Assembly (NCBI GenBank): GCA_050485425.1
Contig: JBJHBJ010000010.1
Span: forward strand, 34,654 to 98,653
From: LSCE01 sp050485425
GTDB lineage: Bacteria; Pseudomonadota; Gammaproteobacteria; Nitrococcales; Aquisalimonadaceae
Direction of reading: 5' to 3'
Length of the DNA: 64,000 bases
Of the stretch, positions 1 through 9,195 are shown in pieces. The notes beneath the pieces were generated by a model that ran no database searches, was not told the DNA's origin, and saw only the letters and a list, made by a program, of their open reading frames with translations. The position numbers were made by a program, and so were the translations under genes. The number at the start of each line of letters is the position of its first letter. The stretch's first letter is position 1.

Positions 1-302
1 ACGAACCCTCCATGGGGCTGGCGCCGCAGCTGGTGGAGGAGATCTTCCACATTGTGACCACACTGCGGAAGGAAGAGGGCGTGACTTTCCTGGTGGCCGA
101 GCAGAACACCAACGTGGCGCTGCGCAACGCCGACTACGGCTACATTCTCGAGAACGGCCGTATCGTGATGTACGGCGATGCCGATCATCTGCGCGAGAAC
201 CCGGACGTGAAGGAGTTCTACCTGGGCGTGAGTTCCGGCGAGGGCCGCAAGAGCTTCCGGAACGTCAAGCACTACCGGCGCCGCAAGCGCTGGCTCTCCT
301 GA
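1..302 (+). CDS. livF: Branched-chain amino acid ABC transporter ATP-binding protein, C-terminal part
   Basis: The reading frame is open from the first complete codon of the window and ends at 302, so only about the last 100 residues are present and the start lies upstream. The first residues, EPSMGLAP, are the end of the Walker B/D-loop of an ABC ATPase. They are followed by an H-loop region in which the expected His is not obvious (FLVAEQNTNVAL) and the tail (YILENGRIVMYGDADHLREN) typical of LivF. LivF energises uptake of branched-chain or related amphipathic substrates at the inner membrane. A CoA ligase 67 bp downstream suggests the imported substrate is a carboxylic acid. Family assignment is strong; substrate is unknown. 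Confidence 0.85.
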   Translation, partial: EPSMGLAPQLVEEIFHIVTTLRKEEGVTFLVAEQNTNVALRNADYGYILENGRIVMYGDADHLRENPDVKEFYLGVSSGEGRKSFRNVKHYRRRKRWLS

Positions 303-369
303 ACGATTCGGAACCATCGAACACGATGCTGCGGCAACCGGGGTCGCCGGTGCCGCGTGGAGGACACCC

Positions 370-1617
370 ATGGCGACGCACAGTCCCTACATGGACGATC
401 GCGAGACCCGTTCCCCGGAACAGCGGGCCGAGCAGCAGTGGAACACGTTACGAGCGGCGCTGGCCCACGCCAAGGCGAATTCCGTCTACTGGGGCAGAAT
501 CCTGCAGGATACCGATCCGGCCGCGGTGAGAACGGCGGCTGATCTTGCCCGGATACCGCTGACGCGCAAGTCGGAGATTCCCGGCATGCAGGCGGACAAC
601 GGGCCGTTCGGCGGCCTGGAAGCCGCGCCCATCGGCGCCCTGGCACGGGTCTTTCAGTCCCCCGGCCCGATCTACGAGGGCGGCGAGGACAAGCCCGACT
701 ACTGGCGCTTCGGCCGTGCGCTCTGGGCGGCCGGCGTGCGCCCGGGTTTGCTGGTGCACAACACGTTCTCCTACCATCTCACGCCGGCGGGCATGATGGT
801 GGACAGCGGCGCCCGCGCCATCGGCTGCGCCGTGTTTCCGGGCGGTGTCGGCAACACCGAGGTGCAGTTGGACGCCATCGCCCAGCTCCAGCCGCAGGCC
901 TACGGCGGTACGCCGTCGTTCCTCAAGATCCTGATCGACAAGGGGCGGGAACTGGGCAAGGACACCAGCTCCATTCGCCACGCGCTGGTCGGCGGCGAAC
1001 CGCTCAGCGGCTCGCTGCGCAAGGAACTTGGCGAACAGGGCATCCAGGTGCTGCAATGCTTCGGCACCGCCGAACTGGGCCTGGTGGCCTATGAATCGGA
1101 AGCCATGGAAGGGTTGATCTGCGACGAGGACGTACTGGTGGAAGTGGTGCGCCCCGGCAGCGGCGAACCGGTGCCCGAGGGCGAGGTCGGCGAGATGGTC
1201 GTCACCGTGCTGCGGGAAGGCGCCTTCCCGGTGATCCGCTTCGCCACCGGCGATCTCACCGCGATCATGCCCGGTGCCAGCCCCTGCGGCCGTACCGCGC
1301 CCCGCATCAAGGGCTGGATGGGACGTGCCAACCAGAGCACCAAGGTCAAGGGCATGTTCGTTACGCCGGAGCAGATAAACCAGATCATGGCCCGGCACGC
1401 GCAGATCCTGCGCGCCCGGCTGGAAGTGACGCGCGAGAACGAGCAGGATCGCATGACCCTGGCCGTGGAGTGCGAGAACACCGATCAGGCGTTCGCCGAA
1501 CAACTGACCGAAACCCTGCAGTCGGTGACCAAGCTGCGCGGGCAGGTGCGCCTGGCGTCGCCGGGGGAACTCCCCAACGACGGCAAGGTGATTGCCGACG
1601 AGCGTCAGTACGACTAA
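370..1617 (+). CDS. PaaK-like AMP-binding protein (putative CoA ligase) of a LivF-linked type
   Basis: This 415-residue protein follows an ideal ribosome site (GGAGG six bases before ATG). It resembles phenylacetate-CoA ligases: FGTAELG near residue 235, an ATGDLT motif and a C-terminal domain with a conserved-looking DGKVIADER tail carrying the candidate catalytic lysine. Where PaaK has the glycine/serine/threonine-rich ATP loop, this protein has QSPGPIYEGG at residues 96-105, so the nucleotide loop is atypical. It would activate a carboxylate to its CoA thioester in the cytoplasm. Linkage to LivF suggests it acts on the imported substrate. Ligase activity is inferred and should be treated cautiously because of the altered loop. 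Confidence 0.7.
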   Translation: MATHSPYMDDRETRSPEQRAEQQWNTLRAALAHAKANSVYWGRILQDTDPAAVRTAADLARIPLTRKSEIPGMQADNGPFGGLEAAPIGALARVFQSPGPIYEGGEDKPDYWRFGRALWAAGVRPGLLVHNTFSYHLTPAGMMVDSGARAIGCAVFPGGVGNTEVQLDAIAQLQPQAYGGTPSFLKILIDKGRELGKDTSSIRHALVGGEPLSGSLRKELGEQGIQVLQCFGTAELGLVAYESEAMEGLICDEDVLVEVVRPGSGEPVPEGEVGEMVVTVLREGAFPVIRFATGDLTAIMPGASPCGRTAPRIKGWMGRANQSTKVKGMFVTPEQINQIMARHAQILRARLEVTRENEQDRMTLAVECENTDQAFAEQLTETLQSVTKLRGQVRLASPGELPNDGKVIADERQYD

Positions 1618-1683
1618 ACATCTAGGCTTCAAAAGAGCCTCGTTCATCATGGCCGCCGTGAACACACGGCTTGAGGTGATGTT

Positions 1684-3210
1684 ATGACCCAGCAACAGAA
1701 AGCAAGCGTGCAGCAGCCGGAACATGTACCGCTGCTGATCAACGGCGAATTCGTCCAGAGCAAGACCAGCGAATGGATCGACGTCACCGACCCCGCCACC
1801 CAGGAAGTCCTGGCGCGGGCGCCGGTCACCACCGACGAGGAGATGGCCCGCGCCATCGCCTCGGCCGAGAAAACCTTCAAGACCTGGAAGGAGGTGCCGC
1901 TGCCCGAGCGCATGCGCTGCCTGTTGCGCTACCAGGCCTTGCTGAAGGAACACCAGAAGGACATCGCCGAGCTGCTGTCGAAGGAAACCGGCAAGACCCT
2001 GCCCGACGCCATGGGTGACGTCTGGCGCGGTATCGAGGTCGTCGAGCACGCCTGCAGCCTGCCGACGCTGATGATGGGTGAAACGGTCGAGCAGGTGGCC
2101 AACGGCGTTGATACCAACAGCCTGGTACACCCACTGGGTGTGTGCGCAGGCATCACGCCGTTCAACTTCCCGGCCATGATCCCGCTGTGGATGTTCCCGC
2201 TCGCCGTGGGCTGCGGCAACACCTTCGTGCTCAAGCCCTCGGAGCAGGATCCGCTCACCCCCATGCGCCTGGCCGAACTGTTCCACGAAGCCGGTTTCCC
2301 CAAGGGCACGCTGCAGATCGTCCACGGCCGCAAGCCGCAGGTGGACGCCCTGCTGGACCACCCGGCCATCAAGGCTGTGTCCTTCGTCGGCTCCGTGCCG
2401 GTGGCCCAGCACGTCTACCGCACCGGCACCTACAACCTGAAGCGCGTACAGGCCATGGGCGGTGCCAAGAACCATATGGTGGTCATGCCCGACGCCAACA
2501 AGGAGCAGGTTGTCAGCCAGCTCGTCGGTGCCTCCTGCGGCGCCGCCGGCCAACGCTGCATGGCCATCTCCGTGGCTGTGTTCGTCGGCGAGGAGACCCG
2601 CGACTGGGTCAACGACATCGCCGAAGGCATGAAACAGATCCGCCCCGGCCGCTACGACGACGACCAGGCGGCCTACGGCCCCATGATCAGCCCCGCCGCC
2701 AAACAGCGTGCGGAAAAGCTGCTGGGATCCGCCGAAGAACAGGGCGCACGGCTGGTGCTGGACGGCCGCGGCCACACCGTGGACGGCTACCCGGACGGCA
2801 ACTGGCTCGGCCCGACCCTGATCGACAACGTCAGCACCGAGATGGATTGCTACAAGGAAGAGATCTTCGGCCCGGCGCTGTGCTGCATGCACGTGGACAC
2901 GCTGGAAGAGGCCATTGCCCTGGTCAACTCCAACCCCTACGGCAACGGCACCTCCATCTTCACCCGCTCCGGCGCCGCGGCACGCAAGTACCAGCACGAG
3001 ACCGAAGTGGGCCAGGTGGGCATCAACCTGCCCATCCCGGTACCGGTGCCGTTCTTCTCCTTCACCGGCGGCAAGGGCTCGTTCTACGGCGACCTGCACG
3101 CCTACGGCAAGCAGGCGGTGCGCTTCTATACCGAAACCCGCACCATCATCAGCCGCTGGCCCGAAGAGGACCTGCCCGGCGGGCCCAACATGACGATCCA
3201 GCTGCGGTAA
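1684..3210 (+). CDS. mmsA: Methylmalonate-semialdehyde dehydrogenase (CoA-acylating)
   Basis: The 508-residue product matches MmsA in length and motifs. It has the ALDH Rossmann segment FVGSVPVAQ near residue 234, the catalytic cysteine at Cys292 (GQRCMAIS), and a C-terminal FFSFTGGKGSFYGDLHAYGK block diagnostic for the CoA-dependent family. The enzyme oxidises methylmalonate semialdehyde to propionyl-CoA with NAD and CoA, the last step of valine degradation. GAGGTG lies at suitable distance before the ATG. The genes for the preceding steps follow on the same strand, separated here by a 274-bp gap that carries a hairpin repeat. Confidence 0.93.
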   Translation: MTQQQKASVQQPEHVPLLINGEFVQSKTSEWIDVTDPATQEVLARAPVTTDEEMARAIASAEKTFKTWKEVPLPERMRCLLRYQALLKEHQKDIAELLSKETGKTLPDAMGDVWRGIEVVEHACSLPTLMMGETVEQVANGVDTNSLVHPLGVCAGITPFNFPAMIPLWMFPLAVGCGNTFVLKPSEQDPLTPMRLAELFHEAGFPKGTLQIVHGRKPQVDALLDHPAIKAVSFVGSVPVAQHVYRTGTYNLKRVQAMGGAKNHMVVMPDANKEQVVSQLVGASCGAAGQRCMAISVAVFVGEETRDWVNDIAEGMKQIRPGRYDDDQAAYGPMISPAAKQRAEKLLGSAEEQGARLVLDGRGHTVDGYPDGNWLGPTLIDNVSTEMDCYKEEIFGPALCCMHVDTLEEAIALVNSNPYGNGTSIFTRSGAAARKYQHETEVGQVGINLPIPVPVPFFSFTGGKGSFYGDLHAYGKQAVRFYTETRTIISRWPEEDLPGGPNMTIQLR

Positions 3211-3278
3211 GCACAAGGGATCGTCCGGGCTTGGGAGTGTCGCGAGGGCATGGGTCCGGAACGCTCCCGCATATCCGA

Positions 3279-3386
3279 GGCCTGGGGCGGGGAACCGGTT
3301 CAGGACTGTCGGCGAGAGGGACCTCGCCGACAAGCCCCCATGGATGGGTTCACGGCGTGTCCTGAACCGGTTCCCCGTCCCAGGCC
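3279..3386 (-). repeat. Cloverleaf hairpin repeat, copy A (reverse orientation)
   Basis: Outer inverted repeat 3279-3305 against 3360-3386, 26 of 27 positions complementary. Inside are a 10-bp hairpin TGTCGGCGAG/CTCGCCGACA (3307-3332), a second hairpin CCCAT-CC-ATGGG (read on the minus strand) and the family signature CACGGCGTG just before the right arm. It sits between mmsA and the acyl-CoA dehydrogenase gene, inside the presumed valine operon. This is the only reverse copy not paired with a forward copy. The rest of the 3211-3484 gap shows no other feature. Confidence 0.9.
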
Positions 3387-3484
3387 GGACCGAAGCCCCC
3401 GGGTGAACGCGTCTCCGGCGCCAAGGCAGGAGTCTCGGCCCAAGCGCGCCCGGCGGCATGTCTAAAGCCATTGTGGAGCACACG

Positions 3485-4645
3485 ATGGATTTCGAACTCA
3501 ATGAAGACCAGGTCGCCTTCCAGGATCTGGCCCGCGACTTCGCCGCCCGGGAACTGGCCCCCAATGCCGCCCGCTGGGATGCCGAATGCATCTTCCCGGT
3601 GGACACTCTGCGCATGGCCGGCGAACTGGGCTTCTGCGGCGTCTACAGCCCGGAAGACGTCGGCGGCCTCGGCCTCAGCCGGCTCGATGCCACCATCATC
3701 TTCGAAGCGCTGGCCGGCGGCTGCACCTCCACCACCGCCTACATCACCATCCACAACATGGCCACGTGGATGGTCACCGCCTTCGGCCAGCAGCCGCTGC
3801 GCGAGGACTGGGGCCCGCAGCTCACCAGCGGGCAGAAACTGGCCTCGTATTGCCTCACCGAACCCGGTGCCGGCTCCGACGCCGGCGCACTGAAGACCCG
3901 GGCGGAAAAGGACGGCGACGGCTACCGCCTCACCGGCAGCAAGGCCTTCATCTCCGGCGCCGGCGACACCGACCTGCTCGTGGTCATGGCCCGCACCGGC
4001 GACGCCGGCCCTGGCGGCGTCACCGCCTTCGCCGTGCCCGGCGACACCGACGGCATCAGCTATGGCCGCAAGGAAGAAAAAATGGGCTGGAACAGCCAGC
4101 CCACCCGGGCCATCACCTTCGACGGCGCCTACGTGCCGGCGGCCAACCGGCTGGGCGAGGAAGGCGAGGGCTTCAAGATTGCCATGAAGGGCCTGGACGG
4201 CGGCCGCCTCAACGTTGCCACCTGTTCGGTGGGCACGGCCCAGGCGGCGCTGGAAACCGCCCGCAGCTACGCCATGGAACGCAAACAGTTCGGTAAGCAC
4301 CTGATCGAATTCCAGGCCATCCAGTTCAAGCTGGCCGACATGGCCACCGAACTGATTGCCGCCCGCCAGATGGTGCGCCTCGGCGCGGCCCGGCTGGATG
4401 CCGGCCACCCGGAGGCTACCACCTTCTGCGCCATGGCCAAGCGCCTGGCCACCGATCTCGGCTTCCGCATCTGCAACGAAGCGCTGCAGATCCACGGCGG
4501 CTACGGTTACATTCGGGAGTATCCGCTGGAGCGCCACGTGCGGGATACCCGGGTGCACCAGATCCTGGAAGGCACCAACGAAATCATGCGGCTCATCATC
4601 GCCCGGCGCCTGCTGGCCGATGGCGCCGAACAGCAGATTCGCTAG
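3485..4645 (+). CDS. Acyl-CoA dehydrogenase, probably isobutyryl-CoA dehydrogenase
   Basis: A 386-residue FAD enzyme with the family signatures YCLTEPGAGSD (122-132) and QIHGGYGYIREYPLERHVRD near the C terminus. The catalytic base of the short-chain type, Glu362, lies in LEGTNEIMR. The ATG at 3485 is chosen over 3458 because GGAG lies seven bases before it and the protein begins in the usual MDFELNEDQ way. Position between mmsA and an enoyl-CoA hydratase indicates oxidation of isobutyryl-CoA to methacrylyl-CoA, passing electrons to ETF. The exact acyl chain is inferred from context. Confidence 0.88.
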   Translation: MDFELNEDQVAFQDLARDFAARELAPNAARWDAECIFPVDTLRMAGELGFCGVYSPEDVGGLGLSRLDATIIFEALAGGCTSTTAYITIHNMATWMVTAFGQQPLREDWGPQLTSGQKLASYCLTEPGAGSDAGALKTRAEKDGDGYRLTGSKAFISGAGDTDLLVVMARTGDAGPGGVTAFAVPGDTDGISYGRKEEKMGWNSQPTRAITFDGAYVPAANRLGEEGEGFKIAMKGLDGGRLNVATCSVGTAQAALETARSYAMERKQFGKHLIEFQAIQFKLADMATELIAARQMVRLGAARLDAGHPEATTFCAMAKRLATDLGFRICNEALQIHGGYGYIREYPLERHVRDTRVHQILEGTNEIMRLIIARRLLADGAEQQIR

Positions 4646-4665
4646 ACAAAGGGGGAATGGTCTAC

Positions 4666-5441
<776 letters not shown>

Positions 5442-5442
<1 letters not shown>

Positions 5443-6563
5443 TGTCCGGGAACGTACTGTTGATCCAGGAACTGCCCACCGCCGACGGCCAGCGGCTGAT
5501 GCGTGTGCGCATGAACCTGGAGAAATCCCTGAACGCCCTCAACCAGGCCATGATCGACGACTTCCAGGCGGCGCTGGACCGCTGGGCCGGCGAGGACGAC
5601 ATTGCCGGCATTTTCCTGGAAGGTGCCGGCGAGAAAGCGTTCTGCGCCGGCGGCGATGTGGTTACGCTGTACCGGGCGATGATCGAGGAAAAACTGGGCG
5701 ACCCGGTGCCGGTGGCCGAGCGTTTCTTCAACACCGAATACCGGCTGGACCACGACCTGACCGTGTTTCCCAAGCCGGTGATCGGCTGGGGCACCGGCTA
5801 CGTCATGGGCGGCGGCGTGGGCCTGATGGCCGCCTGCAGCCACAAGGTGGTCACCGAGACCTCCCGCGTCGCCATGCCCGAGATGCCGCTGGGGCTGTTC
5901 CCGGACGTGGGTGGCACCTGGTTCCTGAACCGCATGCCGGGCCGCGTGGGCTATTTTCTGGGCATTACCGGCATCCAGGCCAACGGCCTGGACATGATGC
6001 CGCTGGGGCTGGCCGACTATCCCATCCAGTCCGACCAGCGCGAGGCGGTGGTGCAGGCGCTGGCCGACGCCCGCTGGGGCGGCAGCGATGCCGAGCGCCA
6101 CGAGACCGCCAGCCGCGTGCTGGCAAGGGCGCGGGATGCACATGGCATCCAGGGCGAGGCCCATCTGCTGGATCACTTCGACACCATCCACGCGGTCACC
6201 GACCATGCCACGCCGTCGGCCGTGGCCGAGGCCATCCACCGCGCGGCGGAAAAGGACGAATGGCTGCAGCCGGCGGCGAAGGCGCTGACCCGTGCCTGTC
6301 CTGTATCCATGGCCATTTTCGACCGCCAGTACCGCGAAGGCGCTTTCATGGGCCTGGGCGACGTGTTCCGCATGGAACTGGCCATGGCCATCGGCTGCTC
6401 GCGGCACGCGGATTTCCGCGAGGGCGTGCGTGCGCTGCTGGTGGACAAGGACCGCAAACCGCAGTGGAGTTACCAGCGCATCGAGGATGTGCCGGCGTCG
6501 GTGATCGACGCCCATTTCACCATGCCGTCGGACTACCCGGAGCACCCGCTGGCTGACCTGTAA
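5442..6563 (+). CDS. 3-hydroxyisobutyryl-CoA hydrolase (HIBCH-type crotonase)
   Basis: A 373-residue member of the long crotonase branch. Diagnostic motifs are KAFCAGGDVVTLY (66-78), GYVMGGGVGLM and MPEMPLGLFPDVGGTWFLNR with candidate catalytic Glu147. The C-terminal domain is the extended form found in 3-hydroxyisobutyryl-CoA hydrolases and absent from hydratases. It cleaves the thioester of 3-hydroxyisobutyryl-CoA, which lets the free acid go to MmsB and keeps methacrylyl-CoA low. The start ATG shares its A with the previous stop. An open frame continues upstream to 4356 but is only the alternate frame of the genes before it. Confidence 0.9.
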
Positions 6564-6571
6564 GGGAAATC

Positions 6572-6800
6572 GGTGGATATCGCCTTTGGCTCCATCCACC
6601 CTACGCGGGCTCCGATCGGACGTAGGGTGGATGGAGGCGCAGCCGATATCCACCACCGCGAACTGACCTGTAGATTGCAGGCACGTAGGGGAGTAACCGC
6701 GTCAGCGGTTGCTACCATCGGGCGAAAGCCCGAACCGGGGCGTTTTTCCGGCCTCGCGGCCGGATCGGTGGCAATCGCCTGCGGCGATTACCCCCCTACG
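6572..6800. repeat. Two palindromic repeat clusters between the hydrolase gene and mmsB
   Basis: The 316-bp gap contains no gene. At 6572-6605 and 6621-6654 are 34-nt inverted arms of the GTAGGGTGGATGGAG...GATATCCACC type with about five mismatches. At 6684-6800 is a different palindromic cluster that begins CGTAGGGG and ends CCCCCTACG. It contains four short hairpins in series: AACCGC/GCGGTT, CGGGC/GCCCG, CCGGCC/GGCCGG and ATCGCC/GGCGAT. Both lie inside the presumed operon and could act on mRNA folding or processing. Confidence 0.8.
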
Positions 6801-6879
6801 CCTGAAGGATCGGTAATTGGGTGCGCCCCGCGCTGCGGTGCGCATCGCCCCGAATAAGGGAACATAAAGGAGGAGCACC

Positions 6880-7767
6880 ATGGCGACCATCGGTTTCATC
6901 GGTCTGGGCAATATGGGCGGCCCCATGGCCGTCAATCTGGTGAAGGCCGGGCATACCGTGCAGGCCTTCGATCTCAGCGAAGCCGCGGTGAAGCGGATTG
7001 CCGAGGCGGGCGCCAAGGCCGCGGGCAGCGCCGCGGACGCGGTCAAGGGCGCGGAGATCGTGGTCTCCATGCTGCCGGCGGGCAAGCACGTGCGCGGACT
7101 TTACCTGGGCGAGCAGGGGCTGCTGGCGTCCACGGCCAGGGGCACGCTGATCATCGATTCCAGCACCATCGACGCGGATTCCGCCCGCGCGGTCTCGGAA
7201 GCCGCGAGACAGGCTGGCTGCAGCATGCTGGATGCCCCTGTGTCCGGCGGCACGGCCGGCGCCGAGGCCGGCACGCTGACCTTCATGGTGGGCGGCGACG
7301 CCGCGGACGTGGACCGTGCGCGGCCGCTGCTGGAGGTGATGGGGGCGAAGATCTTCCACGCCGGCGACGCCGGTGCCGGCCAGGTGGCGAAAATGTGCAA
7401 CAACATGCTGCTGGCGATCAGCATGATCGGCACGTCGGAGGCCCTGAACCTGGGCGTTTCGGAGGGTCTGGATCCGGCGGTACTGTCGGACATCATGCAG
7501 GCGGCCTCGGGCGGCAACTGGGTGCTGAACGTGTACAACCCGTATCCGGGCGTGATGGAGAAGGCGCCGGCCTCGCGCGGCTACACCGGCGGCTTCGGCA
7601 CGGCGCTGATGCTGAAGGATCTGGGCCTGGCGGCGGACGCGGCGGTCAAGACCGGCGCAGCAACCCCGCTGGGCGGCCTGGCCCGCCAGCTCTACGCCAT
7701 CCACGCCGGCAGCGCCGCGGACAAGGACTTCTCCAGCATCCTGCAGATGCTGCAGGCGAAGTCTTGA
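6880..7767 (+). CDS. mmsB: 3-hydroxyisobutyrate dehydrogenase
   Basis: A 295-residue beta-hydroxyacid dehydrogenase preceded by AAAGGAGGAG. It has the N-terminal NAD-binding fingerprint GFIGLGNMGGPMA (5-17), the substrate-binding signature DAPVSGGTAGAEAG (118-131) and catalytic Lys171 in GQVAKMCNN. It oxidises 3-hydroxyisobutyrate to methylmalonate semialdehyde, the substrate of MmsA, closing the valine branch. The gene follows the hydrolase on the same strand but after a repeat-filled gap, so co-transcription is likely but not shown. Confidence 0.94.
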   Translation: MATIGFIGLGNMGGPMAVNLVKAGHTVQAFDLSEAAVKRIAEAGAKAAGSAADAVKGAEIVVSMLPAGKHVRGLYLGEQGLLASTARGTLIIDSSTIDADSARAVSEAARQAGCSMLDAPVSGGTAGAEAGTLTFMVGGDAADVDRARPLLEVMGAKIFHAGDAGAGQVAKMCNNMLLAISMIGTSEALNLGVSEGLDPAVLSDIMQAASGGNWVLNVYNPYPGVMEKAPASRGYTGGFGTALMLKDLGLAADAAVKTGAATPLGGLARQLYAIHAGSAADKDFSSILQMLQAKS

Positions 7768-7794
7768 GGATGTTGGGGAAAGGGGCTTCGTTCC

Positions 7795-8004
7795 GGCCGG
7801 GGCTGGGGACATGTCTGCGGACACGCCGTGAACCCCTGCAGCGCTATGCATTCCATGCAACGCTTGCAGGACCGGGGCTTGCCGTCCATGGCCAGCCCGT
7901 TCGGCCGGGGAAAGCGATGCTTTCCCTGATCGGCCTCACCCCTGGGGGCTTGTCGACGAGGTCCCTCTCGTCGACAGTCCGCAGACATGTCCCCAGCCCC
8001 GGCC
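7795..8004 (+). repeat. Cloverleaf hairpin repeat, copy B (expanded form)
   Basis: Outer arms 7795-7821 and 7978-8004 are perfectly complementary over 27 bp. The signature CACGCCGTGAA follows the left arm, and the inner hairpin TGTCGACGAG-GTCCCT-CTCGTCGACA precedes the right arm. Unlike all other copies, the stretch between them is about 100 bp longer and contains further small palindromes. Total length is 210 bp against about 108 in the rest of the family. It lies between mmsB and the next crotonase. Confidence 0.9.
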
Positions 8005-8029
8005 TCGCTCTGGAGCAGCTTCAAGGGAG

Positions 8030-8172
8030 CGTAGGGTGTGCACCACATCGTGGTGCGCACCAGCCGAGCCCCCAATCGCATACCGGCATCGCGTAGGGTG
8101 CTCAGAGCCGTAGGCGATGCGCACCATTGCGCTCGGGTTCCGGTGCGCATCGCTACGCTCTGAGCACCCTAC
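8030..8172. repeat. GTAGGGTG-type palindromic repeats (two units)
   Basis: The first unit, 8030-8061, is CGTAGGGTGTGCACCAC followed by its near-complement GTGGTGCGCACC. The second has arms 8092-8125 and 8142-8172 (CGTAGGGTGCTCAGAG against CTCTGAGCACCCTAC). The first unit begins 25 bp after hairpin copy B. Together with copy B they fill the 435-bp gap 7768-8202; no gene is seen in it. Confidence 0.85.
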
Positions 8173-8202
8173 ATTCGACAATAATCATCTCGGAGGCCAC
8201 CA

Positions 8203-9003
8203 ATGCCCGCCGTCCGCACCGAAAAAAACGGCCCCGTCACCACCGTGATCCTGGACCGCAAGCACGCCCGCAACGCCGTGGATCCGGACACCGCGGGCGC
8301 GCTCTACCGTGCCTTTCTGGAATTCGAGGCCGACGACGAGGCGCGGGTCGGTGTGTTCTGGGGCGAGAACGGCACCTTCTGCGCCGGTGCCGACCTGAAG
8401 GCGGCGTCGACGCTGGACATGGAAACCTATCTGGACGAGTTGCGTGTCATCGAGGAAGCCATGCTGCGCTCCCAGGGGCCGATGGGGCCGTCCCGGCTGC
8501 TGTTGAAAAAACCGGTCATCGCCGCAGTCTCCGGTTATGCGGTGGCGGGCGGCATGGAGCTGGCGCTGTGGTGCGATATGCGGGTGGTGGAGCAAAGCGC
8601 GCGGTTCGGCGTCTACTGCCGGCGCTGGGGCGTGCCGCTGATCGATGGCGGCACGGTGCGGTTGCCGCGCATTATCGGGCTTGGGCGGGCGCTGGACCTG
8701 ATCCTGACCGGACGCACCGTGGAGGCCGAGGAGGCTTTTGCCATGGGGCTGGCGAACCGGGTGGTTTCCGACGGGCAGGCCCGGGCCGCGGCGGAGGAAC
8801 TGGCCGCGGAGCTGGCGCGCTTCCCGCAGCTCTGCATGCGTGCCGACCGTGCCAGCGCCTACGCCCAGGGCGGGCTGCCGCTGGCGGCGGCGTTGAAGCA
8901 GGAGTACAGCCGAAGCGTGGACGCGTTCCGCCAGGAGGGCCGTGAGGGCGCCGGCCGCTTCGCCGCCGGCCACGGTCGGCATGGCAAGTTCGATGATATC
9001 TGA
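8203..9003 (+). CDS. Crotonase-family protein with a changed second active-site position
   Basis: A 266-residue crotonase with a strong ribosome site (GGAGG). The oxyanion-hole segment is TFCAGADLKAAS and the first catalytic acid is kept as Glu119 (AGGMELALWCD). Where hydratases carry the second glutamate this protein has VYCRRWGVPLIDGG (138-151). That replacement defines a subgroup whose reaction is not established here. It lies downstream of the valine genes and next to a convergent thiolase gene, so a role in branched-chain acyl-CoA breakdown is plausible. Whether it is a hydratase or another crotonase activity cannot be decided from sequence. Confidence 0.8.
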   Translation: MPAVRTEKNGPVTTVILDRKHARNAVDPDTAGALYRAFLEFEADDEARVGVFWGENGTFCAGADLKAASTLDMETYLDELRVIEEAMLRSQGPMGPSRLLLKKPVIAAVSGYAVAGGMELALWCDMRVVEQSARFGVYCRRWGVPLIDGGTVRLPRIIGLGRALDLILTGRTVEAEEAFAMGLANRVVSDGQARAAAEELAAELARFPQLCMRADRASAYAQGGLPLAAALKQEYSRSVDAFRQEGREGAGRFAAGHGRHGKFDDI

Positions 9004-9053
9004 ATAGAGAGGCTGGTCGTGATGACGCCGTAGGGCGTCCGGAGCTTCGTTCC

Positions 9054-9161
9054 GGCCGGGGGCGGTGACATGCCGGCGGACACGCCGTAAACCCGTCCAT
9101 GGGGGCTTGACGATCGCATCCCTGCGATCGACAGTCCGCAGACATGTCCCCACCCCCGGCC
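9054..9161 (+). repeat. Cloverleaf hairpin repeat, copy C (most diverged)
   Basis: Outer arms 9054-9080 and 9135-9161 match at 23 of 27 positions, the poorest pairing of the family. The signature reads CACGCCGTAAA and the inner hairpin is CGATCGCA-TCCC-TGCGATCG, unrelated in stem sequence to the other copies but still perfectly paired. The gap 9004-9349 around it holds no gene. Confidence 0.88.
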
Positions 9162-9195
9162 TTGCTTTGGCGGCGGCTTCAAGAGGTGGTCCCGG

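Noticed and set aside
448..3615. A 1055-codon open frame on the minus strand
   Set aside because: It lies antisense to the CoA ligase, mmsA and the start of the acyl-CoA dehydrogenase gene; its His/Gly/Arg-rich composition is the mirror of GC-biased third positions and it has no domain.
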